A stretch of 64,000 nt of DNA, from assembly GCF_042683405.1 (NCBI RefSeq), contig NZ_JBHUJS010000003.1, positions 372,001 through 436,000 of the forward strand, given 5' to 3'. How positions within the stretch are numbered: the stretch's first letter is position 1; each line of letters opens with the position of its first letter. The translations under genes were made by a program, and so were the position numbers. This document shows positions 18,829 through 27,588 of the stretch, in pieces. The notes beneath the pieces were generated by a model that worked only from the letters and a program-made list of their open reading frames with translations, made no database searches and was not told the origin of the DNA. The DNA is from Telluria sp042683405. GTDB taxonomy: Bacteria > Pseudomonadota > Gammaproteobacteria > Burkholderiales > Burkholderiaceae_D.

Positions 18829-19593
18829 ATGAGTAGCAAGGAAGAGACCAGTCTGGACAGCGCGCCGAAAAACGGCGCGGCGGCGGGCGCGCCGGAAGAA
18901 CAGCGCCTGATCCAGGTCCACCTGCGCAAGATTCCGCTGCTCGCCGAGCTCGACGACGCAGAAATCAGCAAGGTCAAGGGCGAGCTGCGCATTCGCCAGT
19001 ACCACAAGCGCGACGTCGTGCTGCACAAGGGCGGCAGCGGCGACGGCCTGCTGTTCCTGCTGGTGGGCCAGCTGCAGGTGATCGACGTGACAGAGGACGG
19101 GCGCGCGATCGGCCTGCGCATGCTGCACCCGGGCGACTTCTTCGGCGAAATCGCGCTGATCAACAATTCCACGCGCTCGGCCTCGGTGGTGGCGATGACG
19201 GAAGTGCTGGTGGCCTTCCTGCCGGCGGCCACGGCCATGCACCTGTTCTCGCACTCGCCATCGATCGCCAACTACATGCTGCGCCACCTGGCCCAGAAGA
19301 TCCAGCGCGACTCCGAGTTCCGCGCGCTGCTCAGCATTAATAATGCCGCGCGCCGCATCTACACCTATCTTGCCCTGATGCAACAGAAGCAGCCGACTCC
19401 GCAGCCCGGCGCGCCGATCGTGCTGGAGAACCTGCCGACGCACCAGGACATTGCCAACATGATCAACACCAGCCGCGAAACGGTCACGCGTGCGCTGCTG
19501 ACGCTGGCGCAGAACGGGATCGTGCAAAAGGACGCGCACCGCCTGATCATCAAAAACCCGGAAGCGCTCAAAAAGCTGGTCCAGGGCTCCTGA
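18829..19593 (+). CDS. Crp/Fnr family transcriptional regulator
   Basis: 254 residues. A 28-residue polar N-terminal extension precedes a cyclic-nucleotide-binding beta barrel (about 35-145) with the phosphate-binding cassette FGEIALINNSTRSA (Gly106, Glu107, Arg116, Ser117), then the dimer helix and a winged helix (about 195-250). The recognition helix TSRETVTRAL keeps Arg216, Glu217 and Arg221, which match E. coli CRP Arg180, Glu181 and Arg185, the contacts to TGTGA. The residue aligned to CRP Thr127 appears to be Asp161, so the ligand may not be bound exactly as in CRP. Last gene of the CHASE2 cyclase operon; a likely reader of the three CRP-type sites. Confidence 0.9.
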   Translation: MSSKEETSLDSAPKNGAAAGAPEEQRLIQVHLRKIPLLAELDDAEISKVKGELRIRQYHKRDVVLHKGGSGDGLLFLLVGQLQVIDVTEDGRAIGLRMLHPGDFFGEIALINNSTRSASVVAMTEVLVAFLPAATAMHLFSHSPSIANYMLRHLAQKIQRDSEFRALLSINNAARRIYTYLALMQQKQPTPQPGAPIVLENLPTHQDIANMINTSRETVTRALLTLAQNGIVQKDAHRLIIKNPEALKKLVQGS

Positions 19594-19606
19594 CCCGGAA
19601 AGCGGC

Positions 19607-19668
19607 ACCCCGAAATGGGGACAGACCCCATTTTTCGCGAAAAATGGGGTCTGTCCCCATTTCGGGGT
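19607..19668. repeat. 62-bp perfect palindrome
   Basis: Two 31-bp arms with no spacer, centred between 19637 and 19638 (core TTTTTCGCGAAAAA, outer GGGGACAGACCCC). It starts 14 bp after the crp-like stop. It has GC-rich arms but no clear T-run, so it could act as an RNA processing or termination hairpin or as a REP-like element. Confidence 0.85.
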
Positions 19669-19738
19669 CTGGCCGCATTTTCGGGGGCTCTCGTCATATA
19701 CGGTTACAACTGTGGCAAGATTGCAATTGCCATTCTTG

Positions 19739-19744
19739 TATAAT
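19739..19744 (+). promoter_or_regulatory. Probable -10 box of the glycan export operon
   Basis: TATAAT about 80 bp upstream of wzm in an AT-rich patch. I do not see a convincing -35 at the usual distance, so activation or an alternative element is possible. Confidence 0.5.
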
Positions 19745-19776
19745 CTTGCACTCTTAGAATGAAGAGGCCCTTGACG

Positions 19777-19824
19777 ATGTTCCATCCGCAACTGCGTCCG
19801 GCGGCGCCGAAAGGCGACGCGTGA
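19777..19824 (+). CDS. Possible 15-residue leader peptide coupled to wzm
   Basis: A short frame (MFHPQLRPAAPKGDA) with GAGG nine bases upstream ends in TGA that overlaps the GTG start of wzm (GTGA). The arrangement suggests translational coupling; wzm itself has no good ribosome binding site. No known function. It could be chance. Confidence 0.35.
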   Translation: MFHPQLRPAAPKGDA

Positions 19825-20624
19825 TTTCGCCGCCGCTCGCCCTGCGCGGCTTGTGGATGTATCGCGGCTTTATTTTCGGAAGCGTCAAGCGCGAATTCCA
19901 GGCCAAGTACGCCAACGCCATCCTCGGCACCGCATGGTCGCTGCTTCAGCCGCTCGCGATGATCATCGTCTACACGGTGATTTTCACCGAGGTCATGCGC
20001 AGCAAGCTGCCGGGCGCCGATTCCACCCTCGCCTACAGCATCTACCTGTGCAGCGGCATCCTGACCTGGGGCCTGTTCGCCGAAATCGTCGGGCGCGCGC
20101 AGAACATGTTCTTCGAGAACGCCAACCTGATCAAGAAAATCAGCTTCCCGCGCCTGTGCCTGCCCATGATCGTGGTGCTGTCGGCGCTGCTCAACTTCGC
20201 CATCATCTGGGGCCTGTTCACGGCCTTCCTGGTCGCGGCCGGCCTGTTCCCCGGCGCGGTGTATCTCGCCATCGTGCCGGTGCTGCTGATCCAGGTGATG
20301 TTCGCGATCGGCCTGGGCATCGTGGTCGGCGTGCTCAATGTCTTCTTCCGCGACGTCGGGCAGTTCATGACGATCGCGATGCAGTTCTGGTTCTGGCTCA
20401 CGCCGATCGTGTACCCGGTGTCGATCCTGCCGCCGGCCGCACGCAGCATCGTCGACTGGAACCCGATGGCCGCCATCGTCGGCGCCTACCAGGGCATCCT
20501 GGTCAAAGGCCAGGCGCCCGATTTCGATGCCCTGATGCCGGCGCTGGTGATCGCGCTCGGCCTGTGCGCGCTCGGCTTCGGCCTGTTCCGCAAGCGCTCC
20601 GGCGAAATGGTGGACGAACTCTGA
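19821..20624 (+). CDS. wzm: ABC-2 type polysaccharide export permease (Wzm)
   Basis: Inner membrane channel of an ABC-dependent O-antigen/capsule exporter. 267 residues with about six transmembrane helices; the N-terminal amphipathic piece SVKREFQAKYANAILGTAWSL is the family hallmark, and WFWLTPIVYPVSILP and the C-terminal GLFRKRSGEMVDEL are typical. GTG start at 19821; its TGA stop overlaps the ATG of wzt by one base. First main gene of a nine-gene operon of glycan genes. Confidence 0.92.
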   Translation: MISPPLALRGLWMYRGFIFGSVKREFQAKYANAILGTAWSLLQPLAMIIVYTVIFTEVMRSKLPGADSTLAYSIYLCSGILTWGLFAEIVGRAQNMFFENANLIKKISFPRLCLPMIVVLSALLNFAIIWGLFTAFLVAAGLFPGAVYLAIVPVLLIQVMFAIGLGIVVGVLNVFFRDVGQFMTIAMQFWFWLTPIVYPVSILPPAARSIVDWNPMAAIVGAYQGILVKGQAPDFDALMPALVIALGLCALGFGLFRKRSGEMVDEL

Positions 20625-21847
20625 TGGGCGCGATCGACGTCGTCAACCTCGGCAAGGCCTACAAGAACTACCCGACGCGCTGGTCGCGGGCGGGCGAGTG
20701 GCTGTGGCCATGGGGCGGTGCGCGCCATGAACTGAAGTGGGTGCTGCAGGACATCAGCTTCCACGTCTCGCCGGGCGAGGCGGTGGGCCTGATCGGCATC
20801 AACGGCGCCGGCAAGAGCACCCTGCTCAAGCTCATTACCGGCACCACCCAGCCGACCACCGGCGCAGTGGCGATGCAGGGCAGCGTGGCCGCGCTGCTGG
20901 AGCTGGGCATGGGCTTCCATCCGGATTTCACCGGGCGCCAGAACGCGCTGATGGCAGGCCAGCTGCTCGGCATGAGCGCCGCCGAGGTGATGGAGCTGAT
21001 GCCGCAGATCGAGGAATTCGCCGGCATCGGCGACTACATGGACAAGCCGGTGCGGGTGTATTCGAGCGGAATGCAGATGCGCGTCGCGTTCTCGGTCGCC
21101 ACCGCGCGCCGTCCGGACATCCTGATCGTCGACGAGGCGCTGTCGGTCGGCGACGCCTACTTCCAGCACAAGAGCTTCGACCGCATCCGCCAGTTCCGCC
21201 ACCTGGGCACGACGCTGCTGCTGGTCTCGCACGACAAGCAGGCGATCCAGTCGGTGTGCGACCGCGCCCTGCTGCTGGACGGCGGCCGCCTGGCGCGCCA
21301 GGGCAAGCCGGAAGAGATCATGGATTACTACAACGCGCTGATCGCCGAGCGCGAGAACGCCACCGTGCGCCAGACCGGGCACAAGGAAGGCAAGGTGCAG
21401 ACCGTCTCGGGCACCGGGGAAGCGACCGTGGCGCATATCGCGCTACTGGACGCGGACGGCCAGCCGGTCGAGGTGGTGGACGTGGGCGCCCCCGTGACGC
21501 TCGAGATCACGGTGCAGGCCAGGGCCGATATCCCGCGCATGGTGCTGGGCTACATGATCAAGGACCGGCTCGGCCAGCCGATGTACGGCACCAATACCCA
21601 CCTCAAGGAACTGCCGCTCGAGCATGTGCGCGCCGGCGAAAAGATCGTGTACCGCTTCGCGTTCCCGATGAACCTTGGGCCGGGCACGTATTCGGTGGCC
21701 ACCGCCATCGTCAGCACCGAGACCCACCTCGTCAACAACTACGAGTGGCGCGACCTTGCCCTCGTGTTCACCGTCATGAACATGCGCCGCCCGCACTTCG
21801 AAGGCAGCGCGTGGCTCGACCCTGCGATCGGCATTGAACGCCCATGA
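20624..21847 (+). CDS. wzt: ABC polysaccharide export ATP-binding protein with C-terminal glycan-binding domain (Wzt)
   Basis: ATPase partner of Wzm. 407 residues: nucleotide-binding domain (about 1-240) with Walker A GINGAGKST, signature VYSSGMQMR, Walker B ILIVDEALSVGD and H-loop LLVSHDK, then a linker and a C-terminal Wzt-type beta-sandwich (about 265-400) with VLGYMIKDRLGQPMYGTNT. This extra domain in characterised Wzt proteins reads the finished glycan's non-reducing end, so the exported polymer probably carries a terminal modification. Overlaps the FkbM gene by 4 nt. Confidence 0.93.
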   Translation: MGAIDVVNLGKAYKNYPTRWSRAGEWLWPWGGARHELKWVLQDISFHVSPGEAVGLIGINGAGKSTLLKLITGTTQPTTGAVAMQGSVAALLELGMGFHPDFTGRQNALMAGQLLGMSAAEVMELMPQIEEFAGIGDYMDKPVRVYSSGMQMRVAFSVATARRPDILIVDEALSVGDAYFQHKSFDRIRQFRHLGTTLLLVSHDKQAIQSVCDRALLLDGGRLARQGKPEEIMDYYNALIAERENATVRQTGHKEGKVQTVSGTGEATVAHIALLDADGQPVEVVDVGAPVTLEITVQARADIPRMVLGYMIKDRLGQPMYGTNTHLKELPLEHVRAGEKIVYRFAFPMNLGPGTYSVATAIVSTETHLVNNYEWRDLALVFTVMNMRRPHFEGSAWLDPAIGIERP

Positions 21848-23316
21848 CCTTCATCTCCTACGCCCAGAACTTCGAGGACGTGCTGCTGTGGCGCGCACTC
21901 GGCCATATCAAGAACGGCTTCTATATCGACGTCGGCGCCAATGACCCGGAAGAGCATTCGGTCACGCGCGCGTTCTACGACGCCGGCTGGCACGGCATCA
22001 ACGTCGAGCCCCTGCCCTCGTACGCGGAGGCGTTCCGCGAGCAGCGCCCGCGCGACATCAACCTGTCGGTGGCGGCCGGCGGCAGCGAGGGCAGCGTCAC
22101 GCTGTACGACGTCGCCTCGATCCCCGGCTGGGCTTCGCCCGAGGCCGCGGTGGCGGAGATGCACCGCAAGGAAGGGCATGAGGTGCGCGAACTGACGGTG
22201 CCGATGCGCACGCTGTCGGCCATCTGCGCCGAACACGTGCGCGGCGACATCCACTTCCTGAAAGTGGATGTGGAAGGCTACGAGGCCGAGGTCCTGCGCG
22301 GCATGGATTTCTCCCGGTTCCGCCCCTGGATCGTGGTGGTCGAGGCGACCACGCCGAACAGCCGCGCCAGCGCGCACGAGGGCTGGGATGCGCTGGTGAC
22401 CGGCCAGCGATATTCGTTCGCGTGGTTCGATGGGCTGAACCGCTACTACGTGGCCGACGAGCATCCCGAACTGAAAGCGGCGCTGGCGGTGCAGCCGAAT
22501 GTGTTCGACGCTTTCATCACGCATCACCTGGACAAGGCCTGGCGCGACGCCAGGAAGGCCCATAAGTCGAATGCCGCGCTGGAAGCGCGCGTGGCGAAGG
22601 AATCCGAGCAGCGCTGGCACGCCGAGCAGCGCGCCGACCGCGAGCAGGCGATCGCGCACGAGGCGCTGGCGCTGTCGCGCGAGCAGCTGGGCCGGTTGAA
22701 TGAACTGCTGGAGGCGCAGCAGGCCCAGACGCGCGAGCTGGTCGCGCGCGACAGCGCCGCCCAGGCGGAACTGGCCGCGCTGAAGGTCGACAAAGCACGC
22801 CTGACCGATACGCTGGCCGCCCAGGCGCAGCAACATGCGGCGCTGGCCGCGTACGCCGAGCAGGTCCGCAACGAGCTGCAAAAGAAGCTCGACGAAGCGC
22901 ACTGGCACGGCCACCAGGCCCAGCTCTGGGCGCGCGACCTGGAGCAGCGACTGGTGGCGACGCATGCCAGCACATCGTGGCGTATCACCGAGCCGCTGCG
23001 CCGGGCCGGCGCGCTGGTGCGACGCGTGCGTGGCGGCTCGGCGCGGGCCCTGCTGGGCCGCGCCGTCCGCAAGTTCACTGCCAGCGAACGCATGCGCCGC
23101 CTGCTGATTCCGGTGATGCTGCGCTTCCCGGGCCTCGGCAGGCGGGTCACCAGCATGCTGGCCACCATCAAGCAGGCCACGCCGGCACCGTCCACCGCCG
23201 CCGCGCTGGCGCCCGATATCCCCGAGATGCCGGCCGAGATCAAGGCGCTGCCACAGTCTGCGCGCCGCGTGGCCGAGGACCTGCAGCGCGCGCTGCACCC
23301 CAACCGCGGGAACTGA
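21844..23316 (+). CDS. FkbM family methyltransferase with C-terminal coiled coil
   Basis: 490 residues. An SAM-dependent FkbM-type methyltransferase domain (about 1-225) shows YIDVGANDPEEHSVT, GINVEPLPSYAEAF and FLKVDVEGYEAEVLRGMD. A long Ala/Glu/Gln-rich coiled coil follows (about 235-350), then a basic C-terminal region. Its place directly after wzt, whose extra domain may recognise a capped chain, makes it a candidate chain-terminating methyltransferase whose coiled coil could act as a molecular ruler, as in WbdD-type systems. That role is inferred. Overlaps wzt by 4 nt. Confidence 0.85.
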   Translation: MTFISYAQNFEDVLLWRALGHIKNGFYIDVGANDPEEHSVTRAFYDAGWHGINVEPLPSYAEAFREQRPRDINLSVAAGGSEGSVTLYDVASIPGWASPEAAVAEMHRKEGHEVRELTVPMRTLSAICAEHVRGDIHFLKVDVEGYEAEVLRGMDFSRFRPWIVVVEATTPNSRASAHEGWDALVTGQRYSFAWFDGLNRYYVADEHPELKAALAVQPNVFDAFITHHLDKAWRDARKAHKSNAALEARVAKESEQRWHAEQRADREQAIAHEALALSREQLGRLNELLEAQQAQTRELVARDSAAQAELAALKVDKARLTDTLAAQAQQHAALAAYAEQVRNELQKKLDEAHWHGHQAQLWARDLEQRLVATHASTSWRITEPLRRAGALVRRVRGGSARALLGRAVRKFTASERMRRLLIPVMLRFPGLGRRVTSMLATIKQATPAPSTAAALAPDIPEMPAEIKALPQSARRVAEDLQRALHPNRGN

Positions 23317-23325
23317 CAGAACATT

Positions 23326-26238
23326 ATGCGTATCGTTATCGACTTTGAATCGTGTACCTGCGGCCTGGATCCGCAGGCACTCGGGCTGGCCCTGGAACTG
23401 GCACGCACGGCCGGCAGCGGCGAGGTCCTGGTTGCCGTCTCCAGCGACGCGGGGGACCTGATTCCGGCTTTGCGGCACGGGCTGGGCGGCGCGCTGCCGC
23501 GCGAAAGCGTGCGGGTGTACAGCCTGCCTGCCGAGCGCGACGCCGGCACCGGCCTGCGCGCACTGCTGCGCGAGCATTTCCTGGCAGCGCTGGCGCCCGA
23601 TTGCGTTCTGCTGCCGCGCGCCGGCGGTGCCGCGCCGTCCGCGCTACTGCCGAACGTGGTGGCGGCAGCGCCTGCCGACACCAGCGCGGTGGAACTGTGG
23701 AAGCACCTGCGCGAACTGCCGCCGGTTGCGCCGCCCGCGCCGGGCCGCCCGCGCCTGGCTTATGTGTCGCCGCTGCCACCGGAACACTCCGGCATCGCCG
23801 ACTACAGCGCGGAGCTGGTGCCGGAGCTGGCGCGCTATTACGATGTCGAGCTGGTCATCGACCAGGATGCCGTGAGCGACCTGCGCCTGGCGCACTTCCC
23901 GCAACACCGCATCGACTGGTTCGAAGACAATGCGGATAGCTTCGACCGGGTGGTCTACCACTTCGGCAATTCGCACTTCCACAAGCACATGTTCGCGCTG
24001 CTGCGGCGCCATCCGGGCATCGTGGTGCTGCACGATTTCTTCCTGTCCGGGGTGCTGGACAACCTGGAACGCGAGGGCTACCTGCCCGGCTGCTTCCTCG
24101 AGGGCCTGTACGAGTCGCACGGCTACACCGCCATCCTCGAACACCGGCGCGACGGGCGCGTCCCGGCGATCTGGAAGTACCCGCTCAACAAGGGAGTCCT
24201 GGACAATGCGGACGGCGTGATCGTGCATTCGCCATTCTCGGTGCTGCTTGGGACCGAATGGTACGGCGCGGACGCGGTGCGCGACTGGCGCGTGGTGCCG
24301 CTCCTGCGCGGCAAGAGCGCGACCCACCAGCACGCCGACGCGCGCCGGGTCGCGCGCGAGCGCCTCGGCTTCAAGCCTGACGACTTCGTGGTGTGCAGCT
24401 TCGGCATGCTCGGCATCACCAAACTGAACGAAGAACTGCTGGACGCGTTCCTGGCCTCGCCGCTGGGGCGCGACCCGCACTGCCGGCTGGTTTTCGTGGG
24501 ACAGAACGCGTCCAACAACTATGGCATCACGCTCGAGTACAAGATCGGCCGCAGCAGCGCTTCGAAGCGGATCCGGATTACCGGTTTCGTCGACCCTGCC
24601 ACCTATGCCGATTACCTCGCCGCCAGCGATTGCGCGGTCCAGCTGCGCAGCAAGACGCGCGGCGAAACCTCGGCGTCGGTGCTCGACTGCCTGCTGTTCG
24701 GCATTCCCACGATCGTCAACGCGCACGGCTCCACCGCCTCGCTCGATCCGCGCACGCTGGTGATGCTGCCGGACCAGTTCGAGACGGGCGAACTGGCCGA
24801 CGCCCTGGCGCGCGTGCGCGCCGAGCCTGAGCTGCGCGCGCAGCTGTCAGCGCGCGCCACCGAACTTATGCAGGAGCACCATGCGCCCGCGCACGTGGGC
24901 GCCCTGTACCGCGACGCCATCGAGACGTTTGCCGGGCACGGCCGCTTCAGCCGCTACCGGCGCCTGCTGCGCGATGTGGCGCGAAGCGCCGATACCGGTT
25001 CGGCCAGCCTGCCGGCGCTGGCAGCGGCGATCGCCCTGAACCAGCCGGCGACCGGACCGCGCCAGTTGCTGGTCGATGTATCGGCGCTGGTGGAGTCCGA
25101 CCTGCGCACCGGCATCCAGCGCGTGGTGCGCAGCGTGGTGCAGGAACTGATCTCGAACCCGCCACCGGGCTACCGCGTCGAGCCAGTGTTCTCCTACGGC
25201 GGCAACCGCAGCTACCAGTATGCGCGCCGCTACACGCTGGGCGCGCTGGATGAGCACGAGCTGCTCCTCGAAGACGCTCCGGTGGAGCTGCGCGCGGGCG
25301 ACATCTTCCTCGGCCTCGACCTGTTCACGAACGGCACCGCCCAGAACCACCAGCTGCTGCAATCGATGCGCAACCTCGGCGTCGAAGTGGTGTTCGTCGT
25401 CTACGACCTGCTGCCGGTGCTGCGCCCTGACGTGTTCCCGTTCGGGACCGAGCACCACTTCACGGAATTCCTGAATACCGCCACCACCGTCTCGGACGGG
25501 ATCGTTTGCATCTCGCGCGCGGTTGCGGACGAACTATGCGGCTGGATCGCGACGCACCGCCCGCCGCGCCCGACGCCGCTGCAGGTGGGCTGGTTCCACC
25601 TCGGCGCTGACATCGACGCCAGCGCGCCGAGCGCCGGCCTGCCGCCCAACGCGGCGCACGTATTCACGGAAGTGGCCGCGCGCCCGAGCTTCCTGATGGT
25701 CGGCACGGTGGAGCCGCGCAAGGGTCATGCCCAGGCGCTGGCCGCGTTCGAGCGCCTGTGGGCGCAGGGCGTGGACGTCAACCTGGTCATCGTCGGCAAA
25801 CAGGGCTGGATGGTCGACAAGCTGTGCGATCAGCTGGCCAGCCACCCGGAAAAGGACAAGCGCCTGTTCTGGCTGGCCGGCGTCTCGGACGAGATGCTGC
25901 TCAAGCTGTACGCCGCGTCCGCCGCGCTGCTGGCGCCATCGGAGGGCGAAGGCTTCGGCCTGCCGCTGATCGAAGCGGCGCAGCACAACATCCCGATCAT
26001 CGCGCGTCGCCTGCCCGTGTTCCAGGAAGTCGCGGGCGAGCACGCCTACTATTTCGACGGCCTCGAGCCGCACCACCTTTCCGACGCGGTCGCCGCCTGG
26101 CTGGAGCTGTACCGCGCGGGCTCGGCGCCGGCATCGGCCGGCATGCGCTGGCTGACCTGGAGCGACAGCACGCGCCAGCTGCTGGACGCGGTGGTGCGCA
26201 AACAATGGTACCGCCTGGCAGAAGGAAAACAAGCATGA
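23326..26238 (+). CDS. Large two-domain GT4-type glycosyltransferase
   Basis: 970 residues. After about 135 poorly recognisable residues comes one GT-B module (SPLPPEHSGIADYSAELVPEL at about 148, C-terminal part to about 515), then a second full GT4 module (about 580-960) with GTVEPRKGHAQAL, and the E-x7-E type motif EGEGFGLPLIEA. The two modules probably add two sugars in turn. The first module has DCLLFGIPTIVNAHG at the usual nucleotide-sugar site. Soluble, cytoplasmic, in the Wzm/Wzt operon; overlaps the next gene by 4 nt. Confidence 0.88.
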   Translation: MRIVIDFESCTCGLDPQALGLALELARTAGSGEVLVAVSSDAGDLIPALRHGLGGALPRESVRVYSLPAERDAGTGLRALLREHFLAALAPDCVLLPRAGGAAPSALLPNVVAAAPADTSAVELWKHLRELPPVAPPAPGRPRLAYVSPLPPEHSGIADYSAELVPELARYYDVELVIDQDAVSDLRLAHFPQHRIDWFEDNADSFDRVVYHFGNSHFHKHMFALLRRHPGIVVLHDFFLSGVLDNLEREGYLPGCFLEGLYESHGYTAILEHRRDGRVPAIWKYPLNKGVLDNADGVIVHSPFSVLLGTEWYGADAVRDWRVVPLLRGKSATHQHADARRVARERLGFKPDDFVVCSFGMLGITKLNEELLDAFLASPLGRDPHCRLVFVGQNASNNYGITLEYKIGRSSASKRIRITGFVDPATYADYLAASDCAVQLRSKTRGETSASVLDCLLFGIPTIVNAHGSTASLDPRTLVMLPDQFETGELADALARVRAEPELRAQLSARATELMQEHHAPAHVGALYRDAIETFAGHGRFSRYRRLLRDVARSADTGSASLPALAAAIALNQPATGPRQLLVDVSALVESDLRTGIQRVVRSVVQELISNPPPGYRVEPVFSYGGNRSYQYARRYTLGALDEHELLLEDAPVELRAGDIFLGLDLFTNGTAQNHQLLQSMRNLGVEVVFVVYDLLPVLRPDVFPFGTEHHFTEFLNTATTVSDGIVCISRAVADELCGWIATHRPPRPTPLQVGWFHLGADIDASAPSAGLPPNAAHVFTEVAARPSFLMVGTVEPRKGHAQALAAFERLWAQGVDVNLVIVGKQGWMVDKLCDQLASHPEKDKRLFWLAGVSDEMLLKLYAASAALLAPSEGEGFGLPLIEAAQHNIPIIARRLPVFQEVAGEHAYYFDGLEPHHLSDAVAAWLELYRAGSAPASAGMRWLTWSDSTRQLLDAVVRKQWYRLAEGKQA

Positions 26239-27212
26239 ATGCATTCGACATCGCCGTCGTCATCCCCAGCTACAAGGTGACCCGCCACATCCTCGGCGTG
26301 ATCGCGAAGATGGGTCCGGAAGTGGCGCGCATCTATGTGGTCGACGACAAGTGCCCTGACCACTCCGGCGCCTACGTGCGCGAGCACTGCACCGACCCGC
26401 GCGTGGTAGTGCTGGAGCACGCCGAGAACCAGGGCGTGGGCGGCGCCGTCATGACCGGCTACGCCGCAGCGATTGCGGACGGCATGAAAGTCATCGTCAA
26501 GGTGGACGGCGACGGCCAGATGAACCCGTCCCTGATCCCCGCGTTCGCCGCACCGATCCTGAACGGCGAGGCGGACTACACCAAGGGCAACCGCTTTTAC
26601 GACCTGGAGCAGATCGGCTCGATGCCGCCGATGCGCCTGTTCGGCAATGCGGTGCTGTCGCTGATGACCAAGCTCTCGTCGGGCTACTGGAACCTGTTCG
26701 ATCCGACCAACGGCTACACGGCGATCCATGCGGAAGTGGCCAAGCGGCTGCCGTTCAACAAGATCAGCCGGCGCTACTTCTTCGAGACCGACATCCTGTT
26801 CCGCCTGAACACGCTCAACGCGGCCGTGTGCGACGTGCCGATGGACGCCGTGTATGCGGACGAGGAAAGCAACCTGAAAATCTCCAAGATCGTCACCGAG
26901 TTCCTGGCCAAGCACACCCGTAACTTCCTCAAGCGGCTGTTCTACAACTACTACCTGCGCAATATGTCGGTGGCCTCGATCGAACTTCCGCTGGGCCTTG
27001 CGTTGATCCTGTTCGGCTCCATCTACGGCACCACCAGCTGGCTGGCGGCGCGCGAGGCAGGCATCTCGACCCCGGCCGGCACCGTCATGCTGTCCGCGCT
27101 GCCCGTGCTGATGGGCGCGCAGCTGGTGCTCGCCTTCCTCGCCTACGACATCGCCTCGGTGCCGCGCCAGCCCCTGCACAAGCGCCTGCGCGCACTGGCC
27201 CCGGATGCGTGA
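26235..27212 (+). CDS. Family 2 glycosyltransferase (GtrB/DPM1-like)
   Basis: 325 residues. A GT2 GT-A domain (about 1-230) with VVIPSYKVTRHI, VVDDKCPDHSG, KVDGDGQMNP (the DxD-type metal site) and FFETDILFRLN, followed by two C-terminal membrane helices (about 248-270 and 285-310). This build is typical of polyprenyl-phosphate glycosyltransferases that make a lipid-linked sugar on the inner membrane. A GtrA-like flippase follows immediately, overlapping by 8 nt, as in gtrA-gtrB pairs of O-antigen modification systems. Confidence 0.9.
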   Translation: MNAFDIAVVIPSYKVTRHILGVIAKMGPEVARIYVVDDKCPDHSGAYVREHCTDPRVVVLEHAENQGVGGAVMTGYAAAIADGMKVIVKVDGDGQMNPSLIPAFAAPILNGEADYTKGNRFYDLEQIGSMPPMRLFGNAVLSLMTKLSSGYWNLFDPTNGYTAIHAEVAKRLPFNKISRRYFFETDILFRLNTLNAAVCDVPMDAVYADEESNLKISKIVTEFLAKHTRNFLKRLFYNYYLRNMSVASIELPLGLALILFGSIYGTTSWLAAREAGISTPAGTVMLSALPVLMGAQLVLAFLAYDIASVPRQPLHKRLRALAPDA

Positions 27213-27588
27213 GTTCCTGCTCGGGCACCGGCGCCAGTTCGCGCTGTTCGTCGCCGGCGGCCTGCTGTCGGCGGTGGCCGACATCGGCGCCATGCAGCTC
27301 CTGATCGCGCGCGGCATCCATTACAGCCTCGCCACCAGCGCAGGGTTTGCGCTGGGCCTGTTGGTGAATTACGCCTTCCATGCGAAACTGACGTTCGCCG
27401 GCGCGAGCGGCAACACCCGCACCTTCCTGCGCTACCTGTGCGTGGTGGGCTTGAACTATGCGGTGACGATGGCGAGCGTGGCGCTGTCGGTCGAACTGGC
27501 GGGCCAAGCCTTGCCCGGCAAGATCGTCGCGCTGCCGTTGGTCGCGCTTAACGGATTCATACTCAGCAAATACTGGATCTTCAGGTAA
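27205..27588 (+). CDS. GtrA family membrane protein
   Basis: 127 residues, four hydrophobic helices. The start MREFLLGHRRQFALFVAGGLLS and the stretch GLLVNYAFHAKLTF are typical of GtrA, thought to flip polyprenyl-phosphate-sugar across the inner membrane. Overlaps both neighbours (8 nt and 1 nt). With the GT2 it suggests that a side-branch sugar is added on the periplasmic face, perhaps by the GT-C-like protein encoded at the end of the operon. Confidence 0.88.
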   Translation: MREFLLGHRRQFALFVAGGLLSAVADIGAMQLLIARGIHYSLATSAGFALGLLVNYAFHAKLTFAGASGNTRTFLRYLCVVGLNYAVTMASVALSVELAGQALPGKIVALPLVALNGFILSKYWIFR

